Under the pieces are notes generated by a model, which ran no database searches, was not told where the DNA came from, and saw only the letters and a list, made by a program, of their open reading frames with translations. Below, piece by piece: positions 53,898 to 62,707 of a DNA stretch of 64,000 bases. The stretch comes from Methanomicrobium antiquum (GTDB lineage Archaea; Halobacteriota; Methanomicrobia; Methanomicrobiales; Methanomicrobiaceae): assembly GCF_029633915.1 (NCBI RefSeq), contig NZ_CP091092.1, positions 1,054,001 to 1,118,000 on the forward strand. The letters are read 5' to 3'. The position numbers were made by a program, and so were the translations under genes. Each line of letters starts with the position of its first letter. Within the stretch, counting starts at the first letter, position 1.

Positions 53898-54075
53898 CCA
53901 TGAAAACATCCATGAATGTATATTTCATGTAAATAATTTCATGAACGTTTTCAGGGTAAACCATAAAAACTAAAATTAGTGTAAAAAAGAACAAATTTTT
54001 AAAAAATATATGATCTTTTCATAAAATCACATTGTGATTTAAATGATACTTTAGCATGAAAACATGTATTTCATG
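53898..54075 (+). repeat. Two degenerate palindromic repeats between convergent genes
   Basis: CATGAATGTATATTTCATG (53911-53929) resembles module 1 with a changed middle, followed by an irregular TTTCATG piece. A second palindrome, CATGAAAACATGTATTTCATG-like, lies at 54055-54075. Both are between the 3' ends of mrp and gdhA. Confidence 0.6.
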
Positions 54076-54090
54076 CACTTTTTTGGCAAA

Positions 54091-55341
54091 TTATACCCAG
54101 CCGCGAATTTTCATTGCTTCAACAACACGCTTTACTGCAACAACATATGCAGCCTGTCGCATGTTGATCCTGAATTCTTTTGATGCTGCAAGTACTTCAT
54201 GGTAGGATTTGGTCATTGCTTTGTCGAGTTTTGCATAAACGTCATCAAGAGTCCAGTAATGCATGTACATATTCTGAACCATCTCATAATATGAAACTGT
54301 TACTCCTCCTGCATTGCAAAGGAAATCCGGAATTACATGAACACCATTCTTAGCAAGAATTTCATCTCCCCCTGGTGTTGTCGGACCATTTGCTAGTTCA
54401 CAGATGATTTTAGCTTTTATTGTTTCTGCAACTTTTGCATTGATTGCTCCTTCATCAGGTGCTGCAGCAACAATGATGTCAACCGGAAGGGCTAAAACAT
54501 CATCGTTTGTAAGAACATCAAGTCCTTTGTATTTGATAACTGAGCGTGTATTCTTCTTGTGTTCAGCTAATGCCGCAATGTCTAGTCCGTTTGCGTCATA
54601 GACACCGCCTTTTGAATCAGTTACTGCAACAATCTTTGATCCAAACATCTCTTCTGCAAGTGTTGCAGCAAATGTTCCTGCATTTCCAAATCCAAGAATT
54701 GCAATGGTTGCCTTTGAGAGATCAATGTTTAATTCCTTTGCTGCCTCACGGAGTGTGTACATACCACCCTTTGCAGTTGCATCACTTCTTCCAAGTGAAC
54801 CACCGACTAATAATGGCTTTCCGGTAAGAAGGCCAAACTGGTTTTTCCCCTGAATAGTTGAGTATTCATCCATCATCCATGCCATAATCTGGCCATCGGT
54901 GTAGACATCAGGTGCAGGAACATCTGTATCAGGACCGAGGTTTTTCCAGATTGCTCTAATATACCCGCGGCTTAAACGTTCAAGCTCGCCTTTTGACATC
55001 TCTTTTGGATTGCATATGATGCCACCCTTTCCGCCTCCAAGAGGAAGACCTAAAACTGATGCTTTCCAGGTCATCCATGCCGCAAGTGCACGTACTGTGT
55101 CGATTGTCTCTTCAGGATGGTAGCGGATACCACCTTTGTATGGACCAAGTGCATTGTTGTACTGCACACGGAATCCCTGAAACACACGTGTTGTACCGTT
55201 ATCCATTTTTACAGGAATAGATACCTGAATCTGTCTCTGCGGCTGCATCAGGAGTTCAACAACGCTCTCCTCAAGATTAAGAATTTTAGCACAGTCTAAA
55301 AGCTGTTGCTGAGCCATTTCGAATGGGTTAACCTTTGACAT
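54091..55341 (-). CDS. gdhA: Glutamate dehydrogenase
   Basis: This hexameric enzyme interconverts glutamate with 2-oxoglutarate and ammonia. The 416-residue protein has GPYKGGIRYHPEE with substrate Lys, ALAAWMTWKASVLGLPLGGGKGGI with catalytic Lys, PAPDVYTDGQIMAWMMDEY, and the nucleotide-binding IAILGFGNAGTFAATLA. I chose the ATG of MSKVNPFEMAQQQ because GGAAG lies 7 bp upstream; a Met six codons earlier is also in frame. Cofactor (NAD or NADP) is not certain. Convergent to mrp with palindromes between them. Confidence 0.95.
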   Translation of the reverse strand: MSKVNPFEMAQQQLLDCAKILNLEESVVELLMQPQRQIQVSIPVKMDNGTTRVFQGFRVQYNNALGPYKGGIRYHPEETIDTVRALAAWMTWKASVLGLPLGGGKGGIICNPKEMSKGELERLSRGYIRAIWKNLGPDTDVPAPDVYTDGQIMAWMMDEYSTIQGKNQFGLLTGKPLLVGGSLGRSDATAKGGMYTLREAAKELNIDLSKATIAILGFGNAGTFAATLAEEMFGSKIVAVTDSKGGVYDANGLDIAALAEHKKNTRSVIKYKGLDVLTNDDVLALPVDIIVAAAPDEGAINAKVAETIKAKIICELANGPTTPGGDEILAKNGVHVIPDFLCNAGGVTVSYYEMVQNMYMHYWTLDDVYAKLDKAMTKSYHEVLAASKEFRINMRQAAYVVAVKRVVEAMKIRGWV

Positions 55342-55642
55342 ATTTTTGCTTCCTGTCACAGTAGTCCGTTATAATCAATATTTATAGACTACGTTTGACA
55401 GAAAATATTTGTCTTCACATATATAAATTATATAGGAATCAGATTTCTGATACATATTCTGGGAGATAAATTAACTGATCTTTTAAAAAACACAAAATGA
55501 GATTTAAATTTCAATAAAATTAAGATTTTTAGTTTTTTCAGATGGTTCTAAAAATACAGCATCAATCAAAAATAAAAAACATTTTTCAAATGCGCGAAAA
55601 AAAGGTTAATTTAATTTGTGTAATATACTTACTATAAAATAT

Positions 55643-56302
55643 TTATTTCATATAGATACTCAAATCTTTCAATTTGCTGTTTTGGGCAATATTTATTGTA
55701 AGAGGCGTAAGACTCTCGACAATACATGCAACATCCAGTTTTCCGGCATCAACCGGCTGAAGCTTTGAGATTTCAGATACAAATTCCATTACCTTCTTTT
55801 TTGCCTCAGCATCATCACTTGTAACTGCAACAGTGTAATCCAAAATTACATCTAGTTTAGCCCATTTTCGTGCCGCGATATTATTAAATGCGGTTACAAG
55901 TCTTGCAGATTCAGGAAGCATTTTCTTAATCGCAAGTGCCGCAGATCCTTCATCCGGCGGGCAGTACATGAAACATCCGTCTTTTCTTTCCATAGGATTG
56001 ACAGGAGAGATTACAATTTTGTTCTCGAAATATTCCGGATTTATTCCTGCAAGAGTTGAAGCTACATGTTGAAATGGAAGTGAGATTACAACCAGTTCAG
56101 CCTCTTTTACAGCATCTTCATTTGTAGTTCCGCGGCAGTTTCCTGTAATTCCGCGTTCTTTTAAAATATCTATAATTTTTTCTGCCGTCTCTACTGCTTT
56201 TGCAGGATCGCGTGAACCAAGTATTATTTCATGCCTGTCAGATACGCGAAGTGCAATTCCTTCGCCTATATCTCCGGTACCACCAATAATTCCAATTTTC
56301 AT
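55643..56302 (-). CDS. npdG: F420H2:NADP oxidoreductase
   Basis: Fno moves electrons between coenzyme F420 and NADP in methanogens. The 219-residue protein begins MKIGIIGGTGDIGEGIALRVSDRHEIILGSRDPAKA, an NADP-binding fold with Ser-Arg for the phosphate, and has VISLPFQHVASTLAGI, AFNNIAARKW, and DAGKLDVACIVESLTPLTINIA near the C terminus. Size and motifs match the archaeal family (about 220). It is monocistronic. Confidence 0.93.
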   Translation of the reverse strand: MKIGIIGGTGDIGEGIALRVSDRHEIILGSRDPAKAVETAEKIIDILKERGITGNCRGTTNEDAVKEAELVVISLPFQHVASTLAGINPEYFENKIVISPVNPMERKDGCFMYCPPDEGSAALAIKKMLPESARLVTAFNNIAARKWAKLDVILDYTVAVTSDDAEAKKKVMEFVSEISKLQPVDAGKLDVACIVESLTPLTINIAQNSKLKDLSIYMK

Positions 56303-56542
56303 TTATAAAACACCCATTATTTCCTAGTAATTAGTTTCCATGAAACATGTAATAAATATTGTGAATGGATAAAAGGAATAAAAAAATCAGCAAATTTCAA
56401 TTAAATTTTAAAAATATGAAAAAATATCGGGCAAATGAGTTTAAAAATGATTGATAATAACATATTGGATATCTTATTTTATGCATTGTGTATGTATACC
56501 GCTATAATATATTTCTGAAAAACATAGATTATTACAACAATT

Positions 56543-58234
56543 ATGTTTCTGCCGACAACAAAAGAAGATTTGAAAAAAAGAGGATGGGATTCATGCGATG
56601 TTGTTATAATAACACCTGATGCATATGTTGATCATCCATCTTTTGCCATGGCTATATTAGGACGATTTCTTGAAAGAAATGGTTTAAAGGCAGGTATTAT
56701 ATCCCAGCCAAAATGGAAGGAGCCTGAAAATTTTTTAAAACTGGGTATTCCAAATATTGCTTTTGCAGTCTCCGGCGGTCAGATGGATTCAATGGTGCTT
56801 AATTACACCGCAACAAAATTACCACGAAAAGAAGATTTTTTTTGTGAAGATAAAAATCCGTATTTTTCAAAACCGGGCGAAAATAAATACAGAATACGTC
56901 CTGACAGATGCATAAGCGTTTACTGTAGTCAGATTCGATCAGTATGTAAAGAAAAACCAATAATAATTGGCGGAATTGAAGCATCACTTAGAAGAATTGC
57001 TCACTATGACTATTGGTCAGATAAGATTAAAAAAAGTGTTTTGGTTGATTCAAAAGCACAGATCCTTCTTTACGGAATGGGGGAATATTCCTTATTAAGG
57101 ACATTAGATGCATTAAAGAGAGGTATATCTCCTGAAAATCTGCAGATCGAAAATTCGGTTATTTTAAAAAAGGAAAATGAAATTAAAGATTTATTAAGCA
57201 ATAATGATTATGTAAATCTTCCATCTTTTGAGGAGATTGTAAATAATAAGGACTCTTTTTCAAAAGCTCATACACTTTTTGAAGAAAATTGTGATGAAAA
57301 AATAGTTCTCCAAAAACAGGATACCAGGTACATTGTTCAGTACCCTGCGCATATAATATCTCAATCCGAACTGGATGCGATATATGATATTGATTTTGAG
57401 CGGAAAATTCATCCCTCATTCAAAAATGTACCTGCATTTGATATGATTAAAAATTCAGTAACATCTCACAGGGGATGTTTTGGTGACTGCTCGTTTTGCG
57501 CATTATCAATGCATCAGGGAAAAAGAGTTGTTTCCAGAAGTAAAACGTCTGTTGTTAATGAAATAAAAAAAATTGCCTCGAAAAAAGGTTTTTCAGGAAC
57601 AATTACTGATATTGGAGGACCTTCTGCAAATATGTATGCCACATCCTGCAGAATTTTTGGATGCAGTGAAAATAACTGCCTAAAAGACGGGAAGGGATGT
57701 AAAAATTTAATTTCAGGAACAGATGCCTATCTTGAGCTTTTAAGAAGCGCAGGTCAAATTCAGGGGGTTAAAAACATTCAGATTAATTCAGGAGTGAGGT
57801 TTGATCCATGCATTCTTGATGATAAATTTTTAAGGGAAATTTTAAAAAATTACATCTCCGGACAGATGAAAGTCGCACCCGAGTCAGGTTCTGATTTCGT
57901 ACTGGAATGTATGAATAAACCAAAATCAGAGATCTTTTTGGAATTTATTAAAAGATTTGAACGGATAAAAAAAGAAGAAAAACTAAAAAAATATATCATA
58001 CCCTATATTATCGCAGGACACCCTGGCGAAGGTGATAATGAAGCAAAGGAGACAGAAAATCTTCTCTCTAAAAACCATCTTTCCGGAAGGCAGTTTCAGA
58101 TATTTACACCAACACCAATGACACGTTCGACTGCAATGTATTATCTTGGATATGACCCTTATACTAAGAAAAAACTGGCTGTTGAAAAAGACAGGAAAAC
58201 TTTGATGAGAAGAAAAGAATCAATGCAGTATTAA
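56543..58234 (+). CDS. YgiQ-family radical SAM protein
   Basis: The 563-residue protein has the YgiQ N-terminal block (CDVVIITPDAYVDHPSFAMAILGRFLERNGLKAG, then KPIIIGGIEASLRRIAHYDYWSDKIKKSVL). The radical SAM motif is SHRGCFGDCSFCALSMHQGK near residue 310-330, and the GHPGEGDNEAKET region follows. Bacterial YgiQ is about 700 residues; this form lacks the basic C-terminal extension. The function of the family is unknown. A second Cys set (CRIFGCSENNCLKDGKGC) is inserted after the radical SAM cluster and may hold another metal. Confidence 0.9.
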   Translation: MFLPTTKEDLKKRGWDSCDVVIITPDAYVDHPSFAMAILGRFLERNGLKAGIISQPKWKEPENFLKLGIPNIAFAVSGGQMDSMVLNYTATKLPRKEDFFCEDKNPYFSKPGENKYRIRPDRCISVYCSQIRSVCKEKPIIIGGIEASLRRIAHYDYWSDKIKKSVLVDSKAQILLYGMGEYSLLRTLDALKRGISPENLQIENSVILKKENEIKDLLSNNDYVNLPSFEEIVNNKDSFSKAHTLFEENCDEKIVLQKQDTRYIVQYPAHIISQSELDAIYDIDFERKIHPSFKNVPAFDMIKNSVTSHRGCFGDCSFCALSMHQGKRVVSRSKTSVVNEIKKIASKKGFSGTITDIGGPSANMYATSCRIFGCSENNCLKDGKGCKNLISGTDAYLELLRSAGQIQGVKNIQINSGVRFDPCILDDKFLREILKNYISGQMKVAPESGSDFVLECMNKPKSEIFLEFIKRFERIKKEEKLKKYIIPYIIAGHPGEGDNEAKETENLLSKNHLSGRQFQIFTPTPMTRSTAMYYLGYDPYTKKKLAVEKDRKTLMRRKESMQY

Positions 58235-58434
58235 ATATTAAATTTCTATGGAATTTTTTCAATAGAATACAATCTGTATTATTAAGAATTTTATTAAGAA
58301 TTGAATTGTTAAAATTCAAGTTATTCAGGATTTAGTTACTTAAAAATAGTGTTTTTGAAAGGAAGACAATATTAAAACCAGTAAAATTAAAATCAACAAA
58401 ATAATGTCCTGAAGACAAAAAAAATCTGAATAGA

Positions 58435-58478
58435 TTTAAATTAACTTTAAATTAACTTTAAATTAACTTTAAATAAAC
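58435..58478 (+). repeat. Four tandem 11-bp units upstream of dph6
   Basis: TTTAAATTAAC occurs three times and TTTAAATAAAC once, head to tail, ending 18 bp before the dph6 start. The 11-bp period equals about one helical turn. The units contain TTTAAA and could act as TATA-like elements or a protein-binding array; slippage is the alternative. Confidence 0.75.
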
Positions 58479-58496
58479 TATTTATCCGGAGAAGAG

Positions 58497-59177
58497 ATGA
58501 AGCTTGGAGTTTTATTTTCAGGAGGGAAAGATTCAGTTTTTGTCTGTTATATGGCAATGCAGAGAGAGGAGGTTGAGTGTTTAATTACACTTGCTTCAAA
58601 AAACACAGAAAGTTACATGTTTCATACTCCCAATATAAGTTTAACATCACTTCAGTCTAAAGCCGCTGATATTCCTCTCCTTGAATTTGAAACTGACGGA
58701 GAAAAAGAAGATGAGCTTGAAGATTTAAAATCTGCTATAATATGTGCAAAAGATAAATATTGCATTGAAGGGATTGTAACAGGCGCAATAATGTCAGTTT
58801 ATCAGGCATCAAGAATCCAGAAAATTTGTGATTCACTTGATTTGTGGTGCTTCAATCCGTTATGGTACATAAATCAAAATGATTACATGAATAATATATT
58901 AGATTTGGGGTTTGAAGTTATAATTTCAGGCGTATTTTCATATCCTTTTGATGAATCATGGCTTGGTAGAAGAATTGATGAAAAAATGCTTGACGAACTT
59001 TCAACTTTCTCTGAAAAATACAAAATTACCCTGACAGGTGAGGGTGGAGAATTTGAGACATTTGTTCTTGACGCTCCTTTTTTTAAGAAAAAAATCATTA
59101 TCGATGATTTTGATACAAATTACAAAAACTATAATGGTTTATTCTCAATAAAAGCCGCCCATCTGGAGGATAAATGA
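58497..59177 (+). CDS. dph6: Diphthine-ammonia ligase Dph6
   Basis: Dph6 amidates diphthine on elongation factor 2 with ATP and ammonia. The 226-residue protein has the PP-loop LFSGGKDSVFVCYMA, the ISLTSLQSKAADIPL segment, IEGIVTGAIMSVYQASRIQKICDSLDL, and GEGGEFETFVLDAPFF, the COG2102 signature. Length fits the archaeal single-domain form. GGAGA lies upstream of the ATG, after an 11-bp repeat array. A class I glutamine amidotransferase gene overlaps its stop by 4 bp, so an ammonia-supplying partner is possible. Confidence 0.9.
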   Translation: MKLGVLFSGGKDSVFVCYMAMQREEVECLITLASKNTESYMFHTPNISLTSLQSKAADIPLLEFETDGEKEDELEDLKSAIICAKDKYCIEGIVTGAIMSVYQASRIQKICDSLDLWCFNPLWYINQNDYMNNILDLGFEVIISGVFSYPFDESWLGRRIDEKMLDELSTFSEKYKITLTGEGGEFETFVLDAPFFKKKIIIDDFDTNYKNYNGLFSIKAAHLEDK

Positions 59178-59797
59178 TAATAATCTGTGATCTTTCATAT
59201 AAATCTGAGTCTTTATCATTCTTTGAATATGTAAAGCCGATTGAAGAGATTATAAAAAAAACCGAAATGTCCTTTAAAACAGTTCACTACAGTGAACTTG
59301 AAAAAAAATCTGAATCAAGTAATAATAGTGAAGAATATAGTGGTTTGCAAAATTTTCTTCTTAAAAAAGCCACAGGAATAATCCTCTGCGGTACTGCTCT
59401 CAAAGATAATGAATTTTTGAAAAAAACAGAAATTTTCCAATTTTTAAAATATACTGAAATCCCTGTTCTTGGAATCTGCGCAGGTTTTCAGGTTATTGCA
59501 AAATTATTTGGCGGAAATATTATAGAGAACAAAAAAATTGGTATGACAACTGTAAAAACAATTTCAGACTCTCCTGTTTTAAGGGGTATGGATAAATTTG
59601 AGGCATATGAACTTCATAAAAATTCCTTTGAACTGCCTGCTGATTTTTTAATTCTTGCAGAGTCCGATACAGATATACAGGTGATAAAACACAGATACAA
59701 ACTGATATTTGGCGTAATTTTCCACCCGGAAGTTCGAAACGAAAGAGTTGTTGAAAATTTTTTAGGAATAATCAGAGGAACCTGTAAGTCTGTTTAA
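59174..59797 (+). CDS. Class I glutamine amidotransferase domain protein
   Basis: The 207-residue protein has the GATase I triad region: nucleophile Cys in PVLGICAGFQVIAKLFGG, and His-Glu in FGVIFHPEVRNERV. It resembles the glutamine-hydrolysing subunit of archaeal GMP synthase (GuaA A subunit) but is longer at the N terminus and lacks a synthetase domain. Such domains release ammonia from glutamine for a partner enzyme. Its start overlaps dph6 by 4 bp (ATGA), so it may feed Dph6; a GMP synthase partner elsewhere is the alternative. Its last 36 bp overlap the end of the convergent kinase gene. Confidence 0.8.
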   Translation: MIIICDLSYKSESLSFFEYVKPIEEIIKKTEMSFKTVHYSELEKKSESSNNSEEYSGLQNFLLKKATGIILCGTALKDNEFLKKTEIFQFLKYTEIPVLGICAGFQVIAKLFGGNIIENKKIGMTTVKTISDSPVLRGMDKFEAYELHKNSFELPADFLILAESDTDIQVIKHRYKLIFGVIFHPEVRNERVVENFLGIIRGTCKSV

Positions 59798-61453
59798 GTC
59801 ATCAAGAAACTCTTCAAGGCACCTGTATCTTTCATCAGGATCTTTTTTAAGACATCTCATTATCAGTTTGTCAAATTTTTTTGCATCAGAATTAACTGTA
59901 GAAGGCAACTTTGGATCATTGTGAATTATTGATGTTGAAAACTCACCAATACCATCGCCTGAGAATGGAAGATGACCAGTTAAAAGCTCATAAAAGACAA
60001 TTCCTATCTGAAAAATATCAGTTCGTTGATCGCTTCTTCCAAAAATTCCCGGTGCTACCTGTTCCGGAGAGGCATAGTTTAGAGAAAACGCAAGCGTCTT
60101 TGTCTCGTTGGTATCGCTTATTATCTTTCCAAGACCCCAGTCTGAGAGTTTGGGAGTTTTATCTTTACAAATTAGAATGTTCTGAGGTTTTATGTCGCGA
60201 TGGATTACTCCTCTGCAGTGAGCATACAAAAGTCCATTTGATATCTCTTTTATATAATATGCAGAAAGCTCAGGTGATACCGGCTTATTTATATCTGCAA
60301 GAGATTTTTCACAATATTCCATCTCAACATAAGGAACGGGGAGGATATTCACAGAATATACCTTTACAATGTTTTTGTGTTCAAGTTCTTTCCAAAGATT
60401 CATTTCCTTTAGAAAACTTCTGCCAGTCCTTTCATCAAAGCTGATTGGGACTTTTACAGCCACAACTTTACCGTCTTCACGTCTTTTAGCCTTAAAAATT
60501 CTTGCAGTGCCCCCTTTTCCAATATATTCTGAATCCATATAGCGTTCAGACAGATCAGGATGCAGGCAGTTGATTTTTTTTGCCTGCATAATTAGAGCTT
60601 TACCGTCATCACTAAAAGGCAAAGTGTTTTTCCCGGAATCTGTCTCTGAATCTTCATATAAATTTTCTGTTCCAGATTTGATTCTTGTATATGTTTTTCT
60701 TCTTTTAAGCATCATCAGGTGCATCAGCGGAATGGAAATTAAGATGGATGAAAATACTGCCGATATTAAAATTCCTGTCAGCATATCAGAAGATGAAGAA
60801 TATCTGCCTAAATCTGATATTGAAAAAAGAAAAAGAATAAAAGGTGCGGCAATCTCAAATCCAAGTATAAAAATAAACGCTCTTTTTATTACAATAGAAT
60901 ATGCAAGCCAGAGTGATGACATTGCGTATATAAAAAGAATTGTCGCAAATAAAAGTGATGACAAGGTATCCTGGGATGATATATCACTGGCATTTCCAAT
61001 AACTGCAATTGAAAAAAGAGAGACCAGCACAAGCAAAATTCCCATCACTGAGTAAGTCGGAATCAAAATTACACGCAAATAAAACCTTTCAAGGTAATAA
61101 TAAAGACCGGAATATTTTCTTCCTGTAATGCTTAAAGATATGAGTACCAAACCAGACACACATAATATAAAGAGAAGAATGATATTCGAGCTGAAGTTCC
61201 TCATATAATCTTTATATTCATCAGGAGATGCCAAATCAGGCAATATATCATTAGAAGCACTTATTATAGCTGAATTCTCTGAATTTTCTAAAATGTCTTT
61301 TGAATTTTGTGAAAAATCTTTTAAATTATCTGCCTGTGAGTCAGGAATATGTAAAGATTCATAAACAGATATATTTGCGGCATTTGCAGGTATAACCAGA
61401 GCAGGTGCTAAAACAGCTATAATAAAAAGATAAATTAGATATTTTCTGACCAA
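59762..61453 (-). CDS. Membrane-bound Ser/Thr protein kinase
   Basis: The 563-residue protein has an N-terminal signal-like helix (LIYLFIIAVLAPALVIPANAA), an extracytoplasmic segment of about 60 residues, and about five membrane helices between residues 90 and 250. The C-terminal part is a Hanks-type kinase domain (about 295-555): IGKGGTARIFKAKR, VVAVKV, the catalytic loop GVIHRDIKPQNIL, the metal loop LSDWGLGK (DWG rather than DFG), and NYASPEQVA. It lacks PASTA or other sensory repeats. An FHA-HTH gene is next on the same strand, a likely partner for phospho-Thr recognition. The stimulus is unknown. Confidence 0.87.
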   Translation of the reverse strand: MVRKYLIYLFIIAVLAPALVIPANAANISVYESLHIPDSQADNLKDFSQNSKDILENSENSAIISASNDILPDLASPDEYKDYMRNFSSNIILLFILCVSGLVLISLSITGRKYSGLYYYLERFYLRVILIPTYSVMGILLVLVSLFSIAVIGNASDISSQDTLSSLLFATILFIYAMSSLWLAYSIVIKRAFIFILGFEIAAPFILFLFSISDLGRYSSSSDMLTGILISAVFSSILISIPLMHLMMLKRRKTYTRIKSGTENLYEDSETDSGKNTLPFSDDGKALIMQAKKINCLHPDLSERYMDSEYIGKGGTARIFKAKRREDGKVVAVKVPISFDERTGRSFLKEMNLWKELEHKNIVKVYSVNILPVPYVEMEYCEKSLADINKPVSPELSAYYIKEISNGLLYAHCRGVIHRDIKPQNILICKDKTPKLSDWGLGKIISDTNETKTLAFSLNYASPEQVAPGIFGRSDQRTDIFQIGIVFYELLTGHLPFSGDGIGEFSTSIIHNDPKLPSTVNSDAKKFDKLIMRCLKKDPDERYRCLEEFLDDLNRLTGSSDYS

Positions 61454-61868
61454 CAGCCTGCATCTCCGGTAGATTATTTATTCCATTATTTTTATGTACT
61501 GGATAATTAATAATGATTTCAAATTAAATTTTGATGTTTATTTTTTAATTAATTTTTTAAAATCAATACCTGTTGAAAAAAATTCAGGAAATTGATAAAA
61601 ACAAAAAATAAAAAATGAAAATAAAAATTAAACATGATAAAAATGAAAAAAAAGAAAAAATTGAAATAAAACAGAACAGATTAAAAACTGGACGTTAATT
61701 AAAAAGAAAATTGAAAAGAATTGAAGAGATTTTTTAAAAAAACATTCATGAAACTAAGGTTTCATGCACCAGTTTCATGTAAATCAAAAAGTGATTTTCA
61801 TGGTAAATGAAAAAAAGTCTGATATTCACTATCCTGTTCCAACTTTTTTTTAAAGTTCCTTTAATCCT
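61454..61868. other. Intergenic region between kinase and FHA genes
   Basis: This 415-bp AT-rich gap contains a palindromic repeat (61743-61806) and an A-rich tract (61600-61740) with no reading frame. The kinase promoter should lie at its left edge. Confidence 0.5.
61743..61806 (+). repeat. Modular palindromic repeat, divergent modules 1 and 2
   Basis: Module 1 is CATGAAACTAAGGTTTCATG (61747-61766), and module 2 has arms AAATCA and TGATTT (61776-61802) instead of AAGTTAC/GTAACTT. In both modules the changes occur on both arms, so the hairpins survive sequence divergence. It lies about 60 bp 3' of the FHA gene stop. Confidence 0.8.
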
Positions 61869-62642
61869 TTAGGGAAATGAAACAAGAAGTTTTCCTGCCC
61901 TTGTTCCGCGTGAAAGTTCAATTACATCTCCGTCTGTTATTTTGTACCTTATTCCCTTCTCAAGAAGTACCCCGTTTAGAAAAGTCCCGCCAGTACTTTT
62001 TATGTCTTCAATATACCAGTCGTTTCCTTCATCGTAAAAATAGCAGTGAGGTTTTGTAATCCTTGATACAGCTCCATAAAATTCCGGGAAAACAATATCT
62101 CCCTCTTCAGGAACATAGGTATGGTCATTGTCATTTCTTCCAACACGAATTTTTTTGTGATTTAAAAGGTAAGCGGTTTCGTCATGTGGTCCGCCGACAA
62201 TAAACACAACAGGAATATCTCCTTTTATCTCATCAGAGATCTGAGCTTTGAGATTTTTTATTCTGTCTGCAAGGATTTCATTGTCAGGAGTCAGATTAAC
62301 ATCATTGAATATCTGAAGATTTTTAAAGACTGCTTCAAGTCCTCCAGGCATTATTGAATATTTCCAGACAGGATGGACACCTTTTGTTTTTCTGCTGCTT
62401 ATTCCGGTTTCTTTTTTAATAACTCCGGCAAGGTGAAGCTTTTGAATATGTTTTTTTGTATTTTCATAGCTTATGCCAATCTCATAGGAGATTTCACGAA
62501 CATCTTTTTGATTTTTTTCAATACATTTCAATATCTTAAGTCTTGCCGGATTGGACAAAACATCAAGATAATCGGATAATTCTTCGAGAAAATCATCATC
62601 ATTTTCAATAAATATTGTTCCTTTGGCTTCTTCCTGAGACAT
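61869..62642 (-). CDS. FHA-domain protein with N-terminal winged helix
   Basis: The 257-residue protein has an ArsR-like winged helix at residues 20-85 (LSDYLDVLSNPARLKILKCIEKNQKDVREISYEIGISYENTKKHIQKLHLAGVI). A C-terminal FHA domain at about 160-250 shows IRVGRNDNDH, the conserved SRITKPHCYFY-type block, and STGGTFLNG. FHA domains bind phosphothreonine peptides, so this looks like a transcription regulator controlled by Ser/Thr phosphorylation. The membrane kinase gene lies immediately downstream on the same strand (415 bp). This kinase-FHA-HTH arrangement suggests a direct phospho-signalling pair. Confidence 0.88.
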   Translation of the reverse strand: MSQEEAKGTIFIENDDDFLEELSDYLDVLSNPARLKILKCIEKNQKDVREISYEIGISYENTKKHIQKLHLAGVIKKETGISSRKTKGVHPVWKYSIMPGGLEAVFKNLQIFNDVNLTPDNEILADRIKNLKAQISDEIKGDIPVVFIVGGPHDETAYLLNHKKIRVGRNDNDHTYVPEEGDIVFPEFYGAVSRITKPHCYFYDEGNDWYIEDIKSTGGTFLNGVLLEKGIRYKITDGDVIELSRGTRAGKLLVSFP

Positions 62643-62707
62643 CTTCTGATATTCCCCTGTCCTTTTTTCTCAAACCCGAATTTTATAGAGATTTGCCCGG
62701 ATGCTTT

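Noticed and set aside
17565-54075. Possible CRISPR array from repeated CATGAAAT and AAGTTACGAAGT motifs
   Set aside because: Repeats are kilobases apart, palindromic modules of different kinds, without regular spacers or nearby cas genes.
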